Positions 19,253-29,990 are shown, counted from the first letter of the stretch. The stretch is 64,000 bases of DNA from an uncultured Bacteroidia bacterium (GCA_938005475.1 CALLNY010000014.1:1-64000), one strand, 5' to 3'. Notes: generated by a model not told the origin, from the sequence alone. Numbers and translations are program-made.

Positions 19253-22200
19253 TTGAATAAAATGAAATGCTCCAAACTAAACATACTGATTTTATTGTTG
19301 TTAGGTAGTAATCTGTATGCACAAAAAGGCTTACCTGCATTAGTGAATATATCCAGTAAAGAATATAACGCAGACCCCAAAAATTATGACTTAATTCAAG
19401 ATAACAGAGGAATCATCTTCATTGCTAATCAAAATGGTATTCTAAGCTTTGATGGTACTTACTGGAATTTGACGGAGTTACCCAACAAAGTTGTCCCCAA
19501 TACACTAGATATAACTTCGGATAACCAAATTATTGTTGCAGGAAACAATATTATAGGAATTTTAAAAGCGAACAAACGTGGAGAGCCATATTTTCATACG
19601 CTAAAAACAGGTGGTTGGGGAAACGCCCGTAAAATTTATGTTTTAGGTAAAAATGCTTATATCAGTACGGATAGCTCGCTATTTTACTTTGAAAATCAAC
19701 AAATTAAAGAATGTTCACTAGGGCAACCTGTTACTTGGAATAAAAATCAAACCTTAATTGTACATCATAAGTGGGGACTTGGCGCTGTAAACAATAATAT
19801 ATTTCAACCTATTCTACCAACCCAAAATATATCCAATAAAAATTTAGTTTCTCTTGTAAAAATAGAAGATAACCATTATTTGATTTGCTCATCCGAAAGA
19901 ATATGGAATTTTAAAAATGGATTGGTATTACCTTTTCCCAATAAATCTGAAAATATTTATAAATCAGGGATTATCACTGACCTACGACGCTCAAAAAATG
20001 GATATTTAATTATTTCTACTTTACGTTCAGGGGTTTTAGTATTAACAGCAGATGGAAACTTACAATATTGGCTCAACAGAAACGCTGGTTTAGAATCAGA
20101 AGCTGTTTTAGGTACGATGGTAGATGACCGTGAACATCTATGGATGGCTACTGAAAGGGGTATCTCCTATGCAGACCTTAACCCTGGAATTACCTTCTTC
20201 TCTGAACGTTCAGGGCTCAAAGGTAGCGTAAACCAAATCTATAAAAAAGATAAAAATCTTTACGCCGCTACGGATAGAGGTTTATTTGTGCTTTCCATTG
20301 AAAATCAAATTCCTATCTTTAAGCCCATTAAAGGAATTGCTTCAACTACCTTCAAAATTAAAGAATACCAAAAAAATCTTTTTGTTGCTTCTTTTTCAGG
20401 CTTATTTCGTTTAGAAAAAGATTCCGCCATCGTCATATCCAAAGAACCTACTTTTGATTTGTGTTTATCTAAAACAGGCAATTTTTATGCAGTAACAGAA
20501 AATAAATTGATTAAAATACAAAAAGAATTTAAAACTAAAAAATTTGAAGTCATTACCCTAGATACCCTTACTCAAACTATTGAGTTCCTTATTGAAGACA
20601 ACAAACGTAGAGATTGGTTCTGGATTGGTAATTCCAAAAATGTCTCTCTTATCCATTTACAAGATAATACCATTCAAAAGCAGTTTCCATTTCAATTACA
20701 AGCCAATGACCTCAAACCCGCTCAAACTACAAATAAAATTCTTTTAAGTAATGAAGGAATTTTTAGATTTGATAACCAAAAATGGCGTTTCATAAAAGAT
20801 ACCTCCTTCGGAGAACAGTGGCTCTCTAAACCGATACAATTTTTACATAAAGATACTAAAGGTTACCTTTGGCTGAATGCTGATGAAAAACTTTTCCAAG
20901 CCGCTTGGAATGAACAAAGTAAAGAATACCAATGGAAACAAGTCCCAATTAAAAAACTTAAAAATTTGATTGTCAATGATTTTTATCGTGAAAATGATAA
21001 AGTTTTCTGGTTAGGTACTACCCAAGGGCTAGTCCGTTTTGAACCCAAAGCAAGAGAAATAAAGTCTACCAAATTTTTTGTTTTACCCCGAAAAATTTTT
21101 ATAAACCGCGATTCCTTATTCTTTGCTGGTAATTTTTTTGATAGTACTCATTTCGTTCTAAATCAAATACCTTCTTTTAAAAATACCGCAAAATTTTATA
21201 CAGATTTACAATCAATCGAGTTCTACTTTACTGCTACTACCTATGAAGACCCCGCAGGAACTTATTTTCAATACCGATTATTAGGATTAGATTCCACCTG
21301 GAAAAATTGGTCTAAAAACAATGTTTTTACTTTCAATAATCTGCCTATTGGAAACTACACGCTCCAAGTTCGTGCTAAAAATATTTTAGAGGAAATTTCA
21401 CCCATTTTTAGTTATGAATTTGTAGTTCAGCCTTTCTGGTACCAAACTACTTGGGCAAAAATTCTTTTTTGGTTAATCGGTTTAATTTTATTAGGGGCTA
21501 TTATTTGGGCTGGTATTGTTATCAACACAAAACGTTTAAAAGCTCAAAATGAATGGTTAAAATCCGAAATAGATAAAGCCACCGCTGAAATTCAACAACA
21601 AAAAGCTGAAATTGAAAAACAAAATCAAAAATTACTAGAAACTAATCAAATTATACTCGAACAAAAAACTGAAATTGAGAAAGATAAGTTGATTATTGAA
21701 GAAAAAAATCAGGAGATTTTAGATAGTATCACCTATGCCAAAAGAATCCAAAATGCTTTACTGCCCACAGAAGAAAGCCTCACCAAAGCTTTTGGAGAGG
21801 AGCATTTTGTCGTATTTTTTCCGAGAGATATCGTTTCAGGTGATTTTTATTGGCTCACCGAAGAAAATGACATTTACATTATGGCTGTTGCTGACTGTAC
21901 AGGGCACGGCGTTCCCGGAGGTTTTATGACCATGATCGGTAGTACCCTCCTAAACCAAATCGTCGGGTTTTACAACATTTTAGAACCTCACCTCATCTTA
22001 AATCAACTTCATATAGAAATTCGTAATGCTCTAAAACAAGACGAAGAAGGTTCGGAAGTACGTGATGGTATGGATTTAACGATAATTGCCTACCACAAAC
22101 ATAAAAATTTATTACAATTTGCTTCCGCTCAAAGACCCGTTTATTACGTTAATCCGAAAGGTATACTAAAAGAAATTAAAGGCGATAAATTCCATATTGG

Positions 22201-22465
22201 CGGTAAAGACCCCGAAAGAAATTATACCTTAAAAGAATTTTATCTTCAAAAAGGTGATGCTTTTTATTTCAGTTCAGACGGCTACGGTGACCAGTTTAAC
22301 CCTGACGATAAAAAATTTTCCACCAGTAAACTCAAAAAACTCATCCAAGAAATTTATCCCCTTCCTATGAAAGAACAAGGTAAAATACTCTCCCAAACCT
22401 TTCTAGACTGGAAAGCCAATGCTGAACAAATTGATGATGTGCTTATTTTGGGTGTAAAATTTTAA
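19253..22465 (+). CDS. Reg_prop beta-propeller + Y_Y_Y domain + TM + coiled coil + SpoIIE-type PP2C phosphatase (start 19253 TTG or 19262 ATG)
   Basis: Propeller repeats ('LWMATERGISYADL'), 'YFQYRLLGLDSTWKNWSKNNVFTFNNLPIGNYTLQVRAKN', TM 'WAKILFWLIGLILLGAIIWAGIV', 'ITYAKRIQNALLP', 'DIVSGDFYWL', 'ADCTGHGVPGGFMTMIG'. Confidence 0.9.
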   Translation: MNKMKCSKLNILILLLLGSNLYAQKGLPALVNISSKEYNADPKNYDLIQDNRGIIFIANQNGILSFDGTYWNLTELPNKVVPNTLDITSDNQIIVAGNNIIGILKANKRGEPYFHTLKTGGWGNARKIYVLGKNAYISTDSSLFYFENQQIKECSLGQPVTWNKNQTLIVHHKWGLGAVNNNIFQPILPTQNISNKNLVSLVKIEDNHYLICSSERIWNFKNGLVLPFPNKSENIYKSGIITDLRRSKNGYLIISTLRSGVLVLTADGNLQYWLNRNAGLESEAVLGTMVDDREHLWMATERGISYADLNPGITFFSERSGLKGSVNQIYKKDKNLYAATDRGLFVLSIENQIPIFKPIKGIASTTFKIKEYQKNLFVASFSGLFRLEKDSAIVISKEPTFDLCLSKTGNFYAVTENKLIKIQKEFKTKKFEVITLDTLTQTIEFLIEDNKRRDWFWIGNSKNVSLIHLQDNTIQKQFPFQLQANDLKPAQTTNKILLSNEGIFRFDNQKWRFIKDTSFGEQWLSKPIQFLHKDTKGYLWLNADEKLFQAAWNEQSKEYQWKQVPIKKLKNLIVNDFYRENDKVFWLGTTQGLVRFEPKAREIKSTKFFVLPRKIFINRDSLFFAGNFFDSTHFVLNQIPSFKNTAKFYTDLQSIEFYFTATTYEDPAGTYFQYRLLGLDSTWKNWSKNNVFTFNNLPIGNYTLQVRAKNILEEISPIFSYEFVVQPFWYQTTWAKILFWLIGLILLGAIIWAGIVINTKRLKAQNEWLKSEIDKATAEIQQQKAEIEKQNQKLLETNQIILEQKTEIEKDKLIIEEKNQEILDSITYAKRIQNALLPTEESLTKAFGEEHFVVFFPRDIVSGDFYWLTEENDIYIMAVADCTGHGVPGGFMTMIGSTLLNQIVGFYNILEPHLILNQLHIEIRNALKQDEEGSEVRDGMDLTIIAYHKHKNLLQFASAQRPVYYVNPKGILKEIKGDKFHIGGKDPERNYTLKEFYLQKGDAFYFSSDGYGDQFNPDDKKFSTSKLKKLIQEIYPLPMKEQGKILSQTFLDWKANAEQIDDVLILGVKF

Positions 22466-22480
22466 TATGCTAATTTTAAT

Positions 22481-23131
22481 ATGCTAATTGAATTAACCCA
22501 AGACGGCTCTAATACAATCTTCATCCCTGAATGGAACGAACGCTATCACTCCAAAAATGGTGCTTTGCAAGAATCTATTTATGTCTACATTCAAAATGGC
22601 TTACTACACCTCCAAAAATCTAATATTCAAATTCTTGAAATTGGCTTCGGAACTGGACTCAATGTTTTACTTTCTCTTCTATATCAAAAATTTGATACTC
22701 AAATTATTTATACCACGCTTGAACCTTATCCTATCCCTAAATCTCTCTACAAGCAACTCAATTACACCCATTTAAAAAACTTACATTCTTTACACCAAGT
22801 CTTTTTAACCATTCATGAATGTAAACCCGCTGAATGGATTGGTATAAGAGATAATTTCCAATTTATCAAACATTTAATAAAAGTACAAGATTTTGAAACC
22901 ACACAAAAGTACGATTTGGTTTATTGGGACGCCTTCGGACCACGTGTGCAACCTGAAATGTGGTCTTTTGAGCTTTGTAAAAAAATTCATCACTTATTAA
23001 ATCCTGGGGGATTAATTGTAACTTATTGTTCACAAGGGCAATTTAAAAGAAATTTAAAGGAAGCTGGATTTAAAGTTGAAGTACTTCCAGGTCCCCCCTT
23101 CAAACGTGAAATGACCCGCGCATCTAAATAA
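22481..23131 (+). CDS. mnmD: tRNA (5-methylaminomethyl-2-thiouridine) methyltransferase MnmD, standalone
   Basis: 'ILEIGFGTGLNVLLSL', 'YDLVYWDAFGPRVQPEMWS', 'GGLIVTYCSQGQFKRNLKEAGFKVEVLPGPPFKREMTRA'. Confidence 0.9.
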   Translation: MLIELTQDGSNTIFIPEWNERYHSKNGALQESIYVYIQNGLLHLQKSNIQILEIGFGTGLNVLLSLLYQKFDTQIIYTTLEPYPIPKSLYKQLNYTHLKNLHSLHQVFLTIHECKPAEWIGIRDNFQFIKHLIKVQDFETTQKYDLVYWDAFGPRVQPEMWSFELCKKIHHLLNPGGLIVTYCSQGQFKRNLKEAGFKVEVLPGPPFKREMTRASK

Positions 23132-23197
23132 CCTTTTTTGTTATATTTGTTAGGTTAGAAACAAACTTTCTGTTTATTTTGCAAAAAAATAAAAGCA

Positions 23198-24073
23198 ATG
23201 AAGAAAAAAATCCTTCAGCTTATCAGAGGAAGTTATGACAATAAACACGCCGCGGTTATTCAAATTATCATGATTAACATCGCTATCTTTTCTATTGTCG
23301 TCCTTACTAATTTCATTTTTTTTCTTTTTAATCAACTAACCTTCGTTGAAAAATTTTTTAAATATTTCTATCTCCCTTCTAATTTAGAAAAATTTCTTTT
23401 TCAACCTTGGTCACTAATTACTTTTCAGTTTTTACATTCTTTAAAAAATCCCTTTCATATCATCTTCAATTTATTATGGCTTTATTGGTTCGGTAGAATG
23501 TTTAATTTTTATTTCGGAAATCAAAGAGTTTGGTTTTTATATTTAACAGGTGGAATAGTAGGTGGAGTATTATTTATGATTTCATACAACACCTTTCCTG
23601 TTTTCTATGGTTATACTGCCTATCTGATAGGTGCATCAGCCGGAGTTACTGCCATTGTCATCGCTTTAGCTACCTATTTACCTAATTTTGAAGTTTTTAC
23701 CATTCTGGGTCCTATCAAATTAAAATGGATCGCTTTTATTACTATTTTAATGGATTTCGCTATGACTACCAATGGATTAAACGCTGGCGGTAATATTTCG
23801 CATCTCGGCGGGGCTTTGTTAGGATTCCTTTATATGTATTTTTACCAAAAAAATAACGACTGGGCTTCTTTTTTTATCAACTTTTCTAAAAAATCTTATA
23901 AACCCAATATCCGAATTGTCAATTTTGAAAAAAAGAACCCTTCAACCAATAATCCCTCTGAAAAACCTACACAACAAGAAATAGATAGAATTTTAGATAA
24001 AATCGCTTCGCAAGGCTATGATAAACTCACCAAAGAAGAAAAACAAACCCTCTACAACGCTTCCAAAGACTGA
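23198..24073 (+). CDS. Rhomboid family intramembrane serine protease
   Basis: 'LIGASAGVTAIVIALATY' (GASAG catalytic Ser), 'NISHLGGALLGFLYMYF' (catalytic His). Confidence 0.9.
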   Translation: MKKKILQLIRGSYDNKHAAVIQIIMINIAIFSIVVLTNFIFFLFNQLTFVEKFFKYFYLPSNLEKFLFQPWSLITFQFLHSLKNPFHIIFNLLWLYWFGRMFNFYFGNQRVWFLYLTGGIVGGVLFMISYNTFPVFYGYTAYLIGASAGVTAIVIALATYLPNFEVFTILGPIKLKWIAFITILMDFAMTTNGLNAGGNISHLGGALLGFLYMYFYQKNNDWASFFINFSKKSYKPNIRIVNFEKKNPSTNNPSEKPTQQEIDRILDKIASQGYDKLTKEEKQTLYNASKD

Positions 24074-25136
24074 AGTCCGTTCTTCCATAGCAAAAGTCTT
24101 CAGAAAATCTTTGTTAATACTTAATATTTTTACTATCTTCCCTATTATGATGGCTAACCTAGCCTGGTTTATCCCTCCTAACGATTTTTGGTTACCTTCC
24201 TTCCTCGCCTTAATGACACCTTGGTTATTCATTCCTCCTTTTTTCTGGATGTTTTTTTGGTCATTTTCATTTTTTCCTTATGCTATCATTAACTTAGCAG
24301 TATTACTAATCAATTTTCAGTTCTTTTTTAATACCTTTCAGTTCCATTTATCCTCTAAACCCTCAAAAGATGCTATATCCGTTGTGAGTTTTAATGCTGC
24401 CGCTTTTTATTATCAACCCCCTAAAATTGAAGAAGTTGCACAAGAAATTAAAAAATTTGAACCCGACATCCTTTGTATTCAGGAATTTTTAAATTACAAA
24501 CCCAAAGAATATGAAGATGCTATTGATTGTTTTAAACAAAAATTAAATTTTAAGCATCATGCTTTTGTTGAACTACTACCCCAAAGTAAGTTTGGATTAG
24601 TGATTTTCTCTAAATACCCCATCAAAAAGTTTAGTCAAATCTCTGAAACGAATCAAAAAAATGGTATCATGTTTGCTGATTTAGAATGCTATGGAAAAAT
24701 TATACGTGTTTACAATATGCATTTGCAATCCTATAATATTGATGATAGCACCAAAAATGAAATCAATAACTTTGGAGATGCTTGGGCTATTGCTAAAAAA
24801 TTAAGAAGTACATGGGTCATTCAAGAACAACAACTGCAACGATATGATTTATCCTTAAAAGATAATAAAAAACCTGTTTTAGTTTGTACAGACCTTAACA
24901 ATCCTCCTTACAATACCTTCTATAAAAGAGCTAAAAAAGATTTTCAAGATACTTTTCTTGCAGCAGGCTGGGGATTAGGTCATACCCACGGTAAAGGATT
25001 TTTCTCTTTCAGAATCGATTACATCTTTGCCTCCTATCACTTCAACGTAGAAAGACATTCTGTATACTACTCTAAACATTCCGACCACTACCTACTCCAC
25101 TCTTATATCAACTTTGATGAAAATATTAAAGAATAA
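24018..25136 (+). CDS. Membrane-anchored endonuclease/exonuclease/phosphatase family protein
   Basis: 'ISVVSFNAAAFYY', 'DILCIQEFLNY', 'VLVCTDLNNPPYN', 'RIDYIFAS', 'SDHYLLHSYI'; N-terminal TM helices. Confidence 0.85.
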   Translation: MINSPKKKNKPSTTLPKTEVRSSIAKVFRKSLLILNIFTIFPIMMANLAWFIPPNDFWLPSFLALMTPWLFIPPFFWMFFWSFSFFPYAIINLAVLLINFQFFFNTFQFHLSSKPSKDAISVVSFNAAAFYYQPPKIEEVAQEIKKFEPDILCIQEFLNYKPKEYEDAIDCFKQKLNFKHHAFVELLPQSKFGLVIFSKYPIKKFSQISETNQKNGIMFADLECYGKIIRVYNMHLQSYNIDDSTKNEINNFGDAWAIAKKLRSTWVIQEQQLQRYDLSLKDNKKPVLVCTDLNNPPYNTFYKRAKKDFQDTFLAAGWGLGHTHGKGFFSFRIDYIFASYHFNVERHSVYYSKHSDHYLLHSYINFDENIKE

Positions 25137-25336
25137 TAGAATTTATACCCAATTTATAATTACGAAGAATTCTTTTTTTCTCTCGGTATTCTTTCATTTC
25201 AAAACCAAAACTTTTCTATCTTATTTTTTAAAGATTGTCATAAAAATACAATAATTTCATTTTCAGATAGTTAAATAGAAAAATTAAAAAAAATGTTAAT
25301 GGAAAGATAAAAAATTCCAATTTTGCATCTTTAGAG

Positions 25337-27700
25337 ATGGCAAAAAATTTAGTTATCGTAGAATCTCCTGCAAAAGCAAAAACCATATCCAAATATTTAG
25401 GAAAAGATTTTGAAGTGAAAGCTTCTTATGGTCATATTCGCGATTTAAAAAAGGATGATAAAGCGGTATTAATAGAAAAAGATTTTCAACCTATCTATGA
25501 GGTTCCGGAGGATAAATGGGAAACTGTAAAAGAATTAAGAAAACTAGCTGACAAATCAGAAACTATTTGGTTAGCCTCCGATGAGGACCGCGAAGGCGAA
25601 GCTATTGCATGGCATTTATCTGAAATTTTAGAATTACCCCAAAATAAAACTAAAAGAATTGTATTTCATGAAATAACGGAAAAAGCAATCAAAAATGCAA
25701 TTCAAAACCCGCGTACTATCAATATGGATTTAGTCAATGCTCAACAAGCACGTAGAATATTGGACCGTCTCGTGGGCTATGGAATTTCCCCTATACTATG
25801 GAAAAAAATTAAAAACAATCTATCCGCAGGAAGAGTACAATCGGTTGCAGTACGTTTACTAGTTGAAAGAGAACGTGAAATTATGCACTTCCAACCTGAA
25901 ACCTTTTATAAAGTTACAGGAATCTTTCAAACTACTAAAAGTTTTAAAGCAGAGCTTAATCATAAATTTAATCATCTCGATGAGGTAAAATCCTTTCTAG
26001 AATTTTGTAAAAATGCGATATTTATCGTCCAGGGAGTAGAAATAAAGCCCACTAAAAGAACGCCCTCTGCTCCGTTTACAACATCTACCCTACAACAAGA
26101 AGCTTCAAGAACATTAGGCTTTTCAGTAGCTCAAACTATGCGATTAGCTCAAAATTTATATGAAAATGGGCATATCACTTACATGCGTACAGACTCCGTC
26201 AGCTTATCTGATTTTGCATTAGATGCTATCCAAAATACAATTGAAAATCATTTCGGGAAAACCTATTTTCAAAGAAGAAATTACAAAAATAAAATTGTTA
26301 ACGCACAAGAGGCTCACGAAGCTATACGACCAACAGATTTTAATAAAAAGATTGTCTCTGAGGACGACCGCGAACAAAGATTATATGATTTAATTTGGAA
26401 ACGAACTGTAACAAGCCAAATGGCGGATGCCCAACTTGAAAAAACTACTGTCAAAATCAACATCATCAAACAAAATAAAACACATGATTATTCTTTCATT
26501 GCTTCTGGGGAAGTCGTTAAATTTGAAGGTTTCTTAAAACTTTACATAGAATCCCAAGAGGAAGATGAACATGAAGAAAACGAAGACAAAACTACCATTT
26601 TACCACCATTAGAACCTAAGCAAGAAGTAAAAAATATCGAAATTTCTGCATTAGAACGCCAAACTAAACATCCTCCACGCTACACCGAAGCCAGTTTGGT
26701 AAAAAAACTAGAAGAAAATGGTATAGGAAGACCCTCTACTTACGCTCCTACTATCTCTACTATCCAACAACGTAATTATGTAGTCAAAGAAAATCGAGAG
26801 GGCACTGAAAAACATTTTAAATTATTCATACTTAAAGATGACGAAATTACAGAACAAACCAAAAAAGAAATCGTAGGATCAGAGAAAAACAAACTCTTTC
26901 CAACCGATTTAGGAATGATTGTAACGGATTTCCTAACCAAATACTTTGATGATATTGTCGATTATCAATTTACTGCTAAAATTGAACATGAATTTGATGA
27001 AATATCATTAGGAAAATTAGAATGGGTTAAGATGTTAAGGCAATTTTACAATCCTTTCGAAAAAAAACTTAAAAAAGTAGAAATTGAAGCAGAGCGAGCA
27101 AATAGTGAAAGAATACTAGGTAAAGACCCAAACTCTGGAAAGATAGTCATTGCAAGGATGGGACGTTACGGCCCTCTTGTACAAATCGGAGATAATGATG
27201 ACGATAACAAAAAATTTGCCTCATTACAACCTAACCAAAGAATAGAAACAATAACCCTTGATGAAGCTTTAGCTTTATTTCAATTGCCGCGCATGCTCGG
27301 AAAAATGAACGGTCTTCCAGTAACCGCTAACAGAGGTCGCTTCGGACCTTACCTTTCATACGATAAAAAGTTTTACTCTATCCCAAAAGAATATGATTTA
27401 TTTACCCTCACCATTGATGATGCTGAAAGAATTATCAAAACAAAAATTGAAAAAGATGCCCAAAAACTTATTGCCACTTTTCTTTGGAACGATAAAGAAA
27501 TTAAAATTTTAAATGGTAAATGGGGACCTTTCATTGCTTTTAATGATGAAAATTACAAAATACCTAAGGAAACGGATGCCCAAAGATTAACTTTAGAGGA
27601 TTGTATTAAAATCATTGAAACTTCTGCTAGTACAAGTAAAAAAACAACAAAAAGCGTAGCCAAAAATACTACAAAGTCTTTAACTAAAAAGAAAAAATAA
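25337..27700 (+). CDS. topA: DNA topoisomerase I
   Basis: 'KNLVIVESPAKAKTISKYLGKDFEVKASYGHIRDL', 'ASDEDREGEAIAWHL', 'GHITYMRTDSVSLSD', 'EAHEAIRPTD'. Confidence 0.97.
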   Translation: MAKNLVIVESPAKAKTISKYLGKDFEVKASYGHIRDLKKDDKAVLIEKDFQPIYEVPEDKWETVKELRKLADKSETIWLASDEDREGEAIAWHLSEILELPQNKTKRIVFHEITEKAIKNAIQNPRTINMDLVNAQQARRILDRLVGYGISPILWKKIKNNLSAGRVQSVAVRLLVEREREIMHFQPETFYKVTGIFQTTKSFKAELNHKFNHLDEVKSFLEFCKNAIFIVQGVEIKPTKRTPSAPFTTSTLQQEASRTLGFSVAQTMRLAQNLYENGHITYMRTDSVSLSDFALDAIQNTIENHFGKTYFQRRNYKNKIVNAQEAHEAIRPTDFNKKIVSEDDREQRLYDLIWKRTVTSQMADAQLEKTTVKINIIKQNKTHDYSFIASGEVVKFEGFLKLYIESQEEDEHEENEDKTTILPPLEPKQEVKNIEISALERQTKHPPRYTEASLVKKLEENGIGRPSTYAPTISTIQQRNYVVKENREGTEKHFKLFILKDDEITEQTKKEIVGSEKNKLFPTDLGMIVTDFLTKYFDDIVDYQFTAKIEHEFDEISLGKLEWVKMLRQFYNPFEKKLKKVEIEAERANSERILGKDPNSGKIVIARMGRYGPLVQIGDNDDDNKKFASLQPNQRIETITLDEALALFQLPRMLGKMNGLPVTANRGRFGPYLSYDKKFYSIPKEYDLFTLTIDDAERIIKTKIEKDAQKLIATFLWNDKEIKILNGKWGPFIAFNDENYKIPKETDAQRLTLEDCIKIIETSASTSKKTTKSVAKNTTKSLTKKKK

Positions 27701-27712
27701 AGTTTTTTAATA

Positions 27713-28657
27713 TCAAGGTAATCTTTGTTTGTAGTATCCCTCAAATATGCAGATAGCTAAAAGTATATGTACCAACCTAAAATATAATCCATCAAATTTG
27801 GGATTTTTGAGATTATCAATAAGATTAGCTAGGTTAATTAAAAAGTTTTTAAAAAAACAAAGAATATTTAAAAGAAAAATTTTAATGGTCGAGTAATGAA
27901 TTTCGAATTCTTTATGCCCATCATTAAAAGATTTTCTTATGTTATAAGCACCAATTTGTTGTCTTTTAAGCCGATTGCTAAGAATGGTACGATCTTTTTC
28001 GTTATGATAAACTAGAATATTAGTATCAATATACATTTTAATTCCTTTTTGTTTTAATCTTTTAGAAAACTCAAAATCTTCACTGCCTCCCATGAATTTA
28101 TAAGACTCTTCAAACTTACCTGCATTGTAAAAATTTTCTTTGGATATCAACAAACAAAACCCCGATATCTTATCTACCTCAAACAAAGCATTTTTTTGCC
28201 AATTAGAATATTCAACCCAAGATTGATAATCTATCCATTTTTGCTTTAATATGAATCTTCCAAACGCTGTTTCATTCAAACTATTTATCAAGCCTGGTGG
28301 ATAAATCCAATCTGGATTTAAACAAGAATGCGGATTGTTTCGTTTAAATTGAACTATCTTTCTAAATGCATCTTTATCAATTAGTAAGTCATCATCAAAA
28401 AATAAAATATGACTAGCTTGTGCATAACGAACTCCAAAATTTCTATTTGATGCTAAACCACAATTAACATTATTTCTTACGACAATTAAATCAAAATCAT
28501 AATGAGATTGGTCAATATTAACTTTCATAGAATTTTTATCAATAACCAAAATAACCTCAAAAAGTTCCTTCTCTTCTAATTTTTGAATGCTATCTAAAGT
28601 CTCTTTTAATAACTCATTACGATTATAAGTAGATATTACTATCGATATTTCTTTCAT
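27713..28657 (-). CDS. Glycosyltransferase family 2
   Basis: 'ISIVISTYNRNELLKETLDSIQKL', 'HILFFDDDLLIDKDAFR', 'GGSEDFEFSKRLKQKG'. Confidence 0.9.
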   Translation of the reverse strand: MKEISIVISTYNRNELLKETLDSIQKLEEKELFEVILVIDKNSMKVNIDQSHYDFDLIVVRNNVNCGLASNRNFGVRYAQASHILFFDDDLLIDKDAFRKIVQFKRNNPHSCLNPDWIYPPGLINSLNETAFGRFILKQKWIDYQSWVEYSNWQKNALFEVDKISGFCLLISKENFYNAGKFEESYKFMGGSEDFEFSKRLKQKGIKMYIDTNILVYHNEKDRTILSNRLKRQQIGAYNIRKSFNDGHKEFEIHYSTIKIFLLNILCFFKNFLINLANLIDNLKNPKFDGLYFRLVHILLAICIFEGYYKQRLP

Positions 28658-28711
28658 TTAATAAAAAGACCACAAAATTAAATAAATTTTTAATACAGAA
28701 AAAAAAATTCC

Positions 28712-28719
28712 TATCTTTG
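28712..28719 (+). promoter_or_regulatory. -7 element TATCTTTG
   Basis: TAnnTTTG match 23 nt before ATG 28743. Confidence 0.45.
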
Positions 28720-28742
28720 CAACTCCTTAATAGATAAAAACA

Positions 28743-29267
28743 ATGAGAAAATACTTTTTAATCTTGGTTTTGGGATTCACGATTTTATTTAGTTGTAAAA
28801 AAGAAAAAAATGAGCCTGACAACAATAATAATATCAATAATAACATACCTACCGATAAAAGAACTATGGCTTTAGGATTGTATAATTGCAAACAATATAT
28901 TTATAACAAATCTGGAGCTATGATGCAATTAATGGACTCCTCTGCTTATGAAATAGAAATCAAAAAACACGCAACTGATACTACAAAAATTGAAATTTTT
29001 AAAGGTACTCAACTTCTATTTAATACATCTAATGTTCAATTATTGTCCTCTAACAATAAAGTGCTAACTTTTGATATTCCTGCACAAAAATATACTTATT
29101 TAGGAACAGAGCGTGATGTAACAGGAGAACCTTATTTCTTTACGGGCAGTAGTTATAAACATGGAGGATATATTGATAGCACGAAAATGTGCCAATTCGC
29201 AGTTTCTCATCCTGGAGATTATACAGGATTTACTATCGTTCATAGATTCAATTGTACCAAAAAATAA
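28743..29267 (+). CDS. Lipoprotein of unknown function
   Basis: SPII signal 'MRKYFLILVLGFTILFSC' followed by Asn-rich linker. Confidence 0.7.
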   Translation: MRKYFLILVLGFTILFSCKKEKNEPDNNNNINNNIPTDKRTMALGLYNCKQYIYNKSGAMMQLMDSSAYEIEIKKHATDTTKIEIFKGTQLLFNTSNVQLLSSNNKVLTFDIPAQKYTYLGTERDVTGEPYFFTGSSYKHGGYIDSTKMCQFAVSHPGDYTGFTIVHRFNCTKK

Positions 29268-29273
29268 ATATCT

Positions 29274-29702
29274 ATGTCATTTTTTAGTGAGTTTAAGGAA
29301 TTTATCTCTAAAGGAAATGTTATAGATTTAGCAATAGGGGTTATTATTGGTAGCGCGTTTGGAAAAATTGTAAATTCACTCGTTGCAGATGTTTTAACTC
29401 CGCCATTAGGGTTGCTTTTAGGAGGCGTCCAATTTACGGAATTAAAAATTACTTTGAAAAAAGCCGTGATGGAGGGAGAAAAAGTAGTATCCGATGCTGT
29501 TACTATTAACTATGGAAATTTTTTACAGCATGTGTTTGATTTTCTTATTATAGCATTTGCTATCTTTAATCTTATTCGTTTTATTAACATTTTACGAAGA
29601 CGTTTAGATAAACAAAAACGAGAAGATAAGAAAGCCGCTACAGAACCTAGCAAGGAAGAACTGCTTTTAACAGAAATTCGAGATTTATTGAAAAATCGCT
29701 AA
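29274..29702 (+). CDS. mscL: Large-conductance mechanosensitive channel
   Basis: '[45 protein letters not shown]'. Confidence 0.97.
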   Translation: MSFFSEFKEFISKGNVIDLAIGVIIGSAFGKIVNSLVADVLTPPLGLLLGGVQFTELKITLKKAVMEGEKVVSDAVTINYGNFLQHVFDFLIIAFAIFNLIRFINILRRRLDKQKREDKKAATEPSKEELLLTEIRDLLKNR

Positions 29703-29990
29703 AAAATTAAAAGCTACTTCAAAGATTACTTTTTTCAATTTTTTCGAGAAATAAAAAGTATCGTCCAATTACTCGGTAAAAAATATACAACAACGCATGA
29801 AAGCCTGAACTGAAATTGGAACTCTGCTCATGGAGAAACCTAGAAAAAGCCGCTTTTAAAAAACTAGTAAGCTAATATCATTTTCAAAATAAAACGAAAA
29901 CTCAATTCATACGTAGTTTTACAAAATACTAATCTAATACTTCCTTGAATTTATTTTTTAAAATTTTTGTTTCACAAAGATAGAATATTT

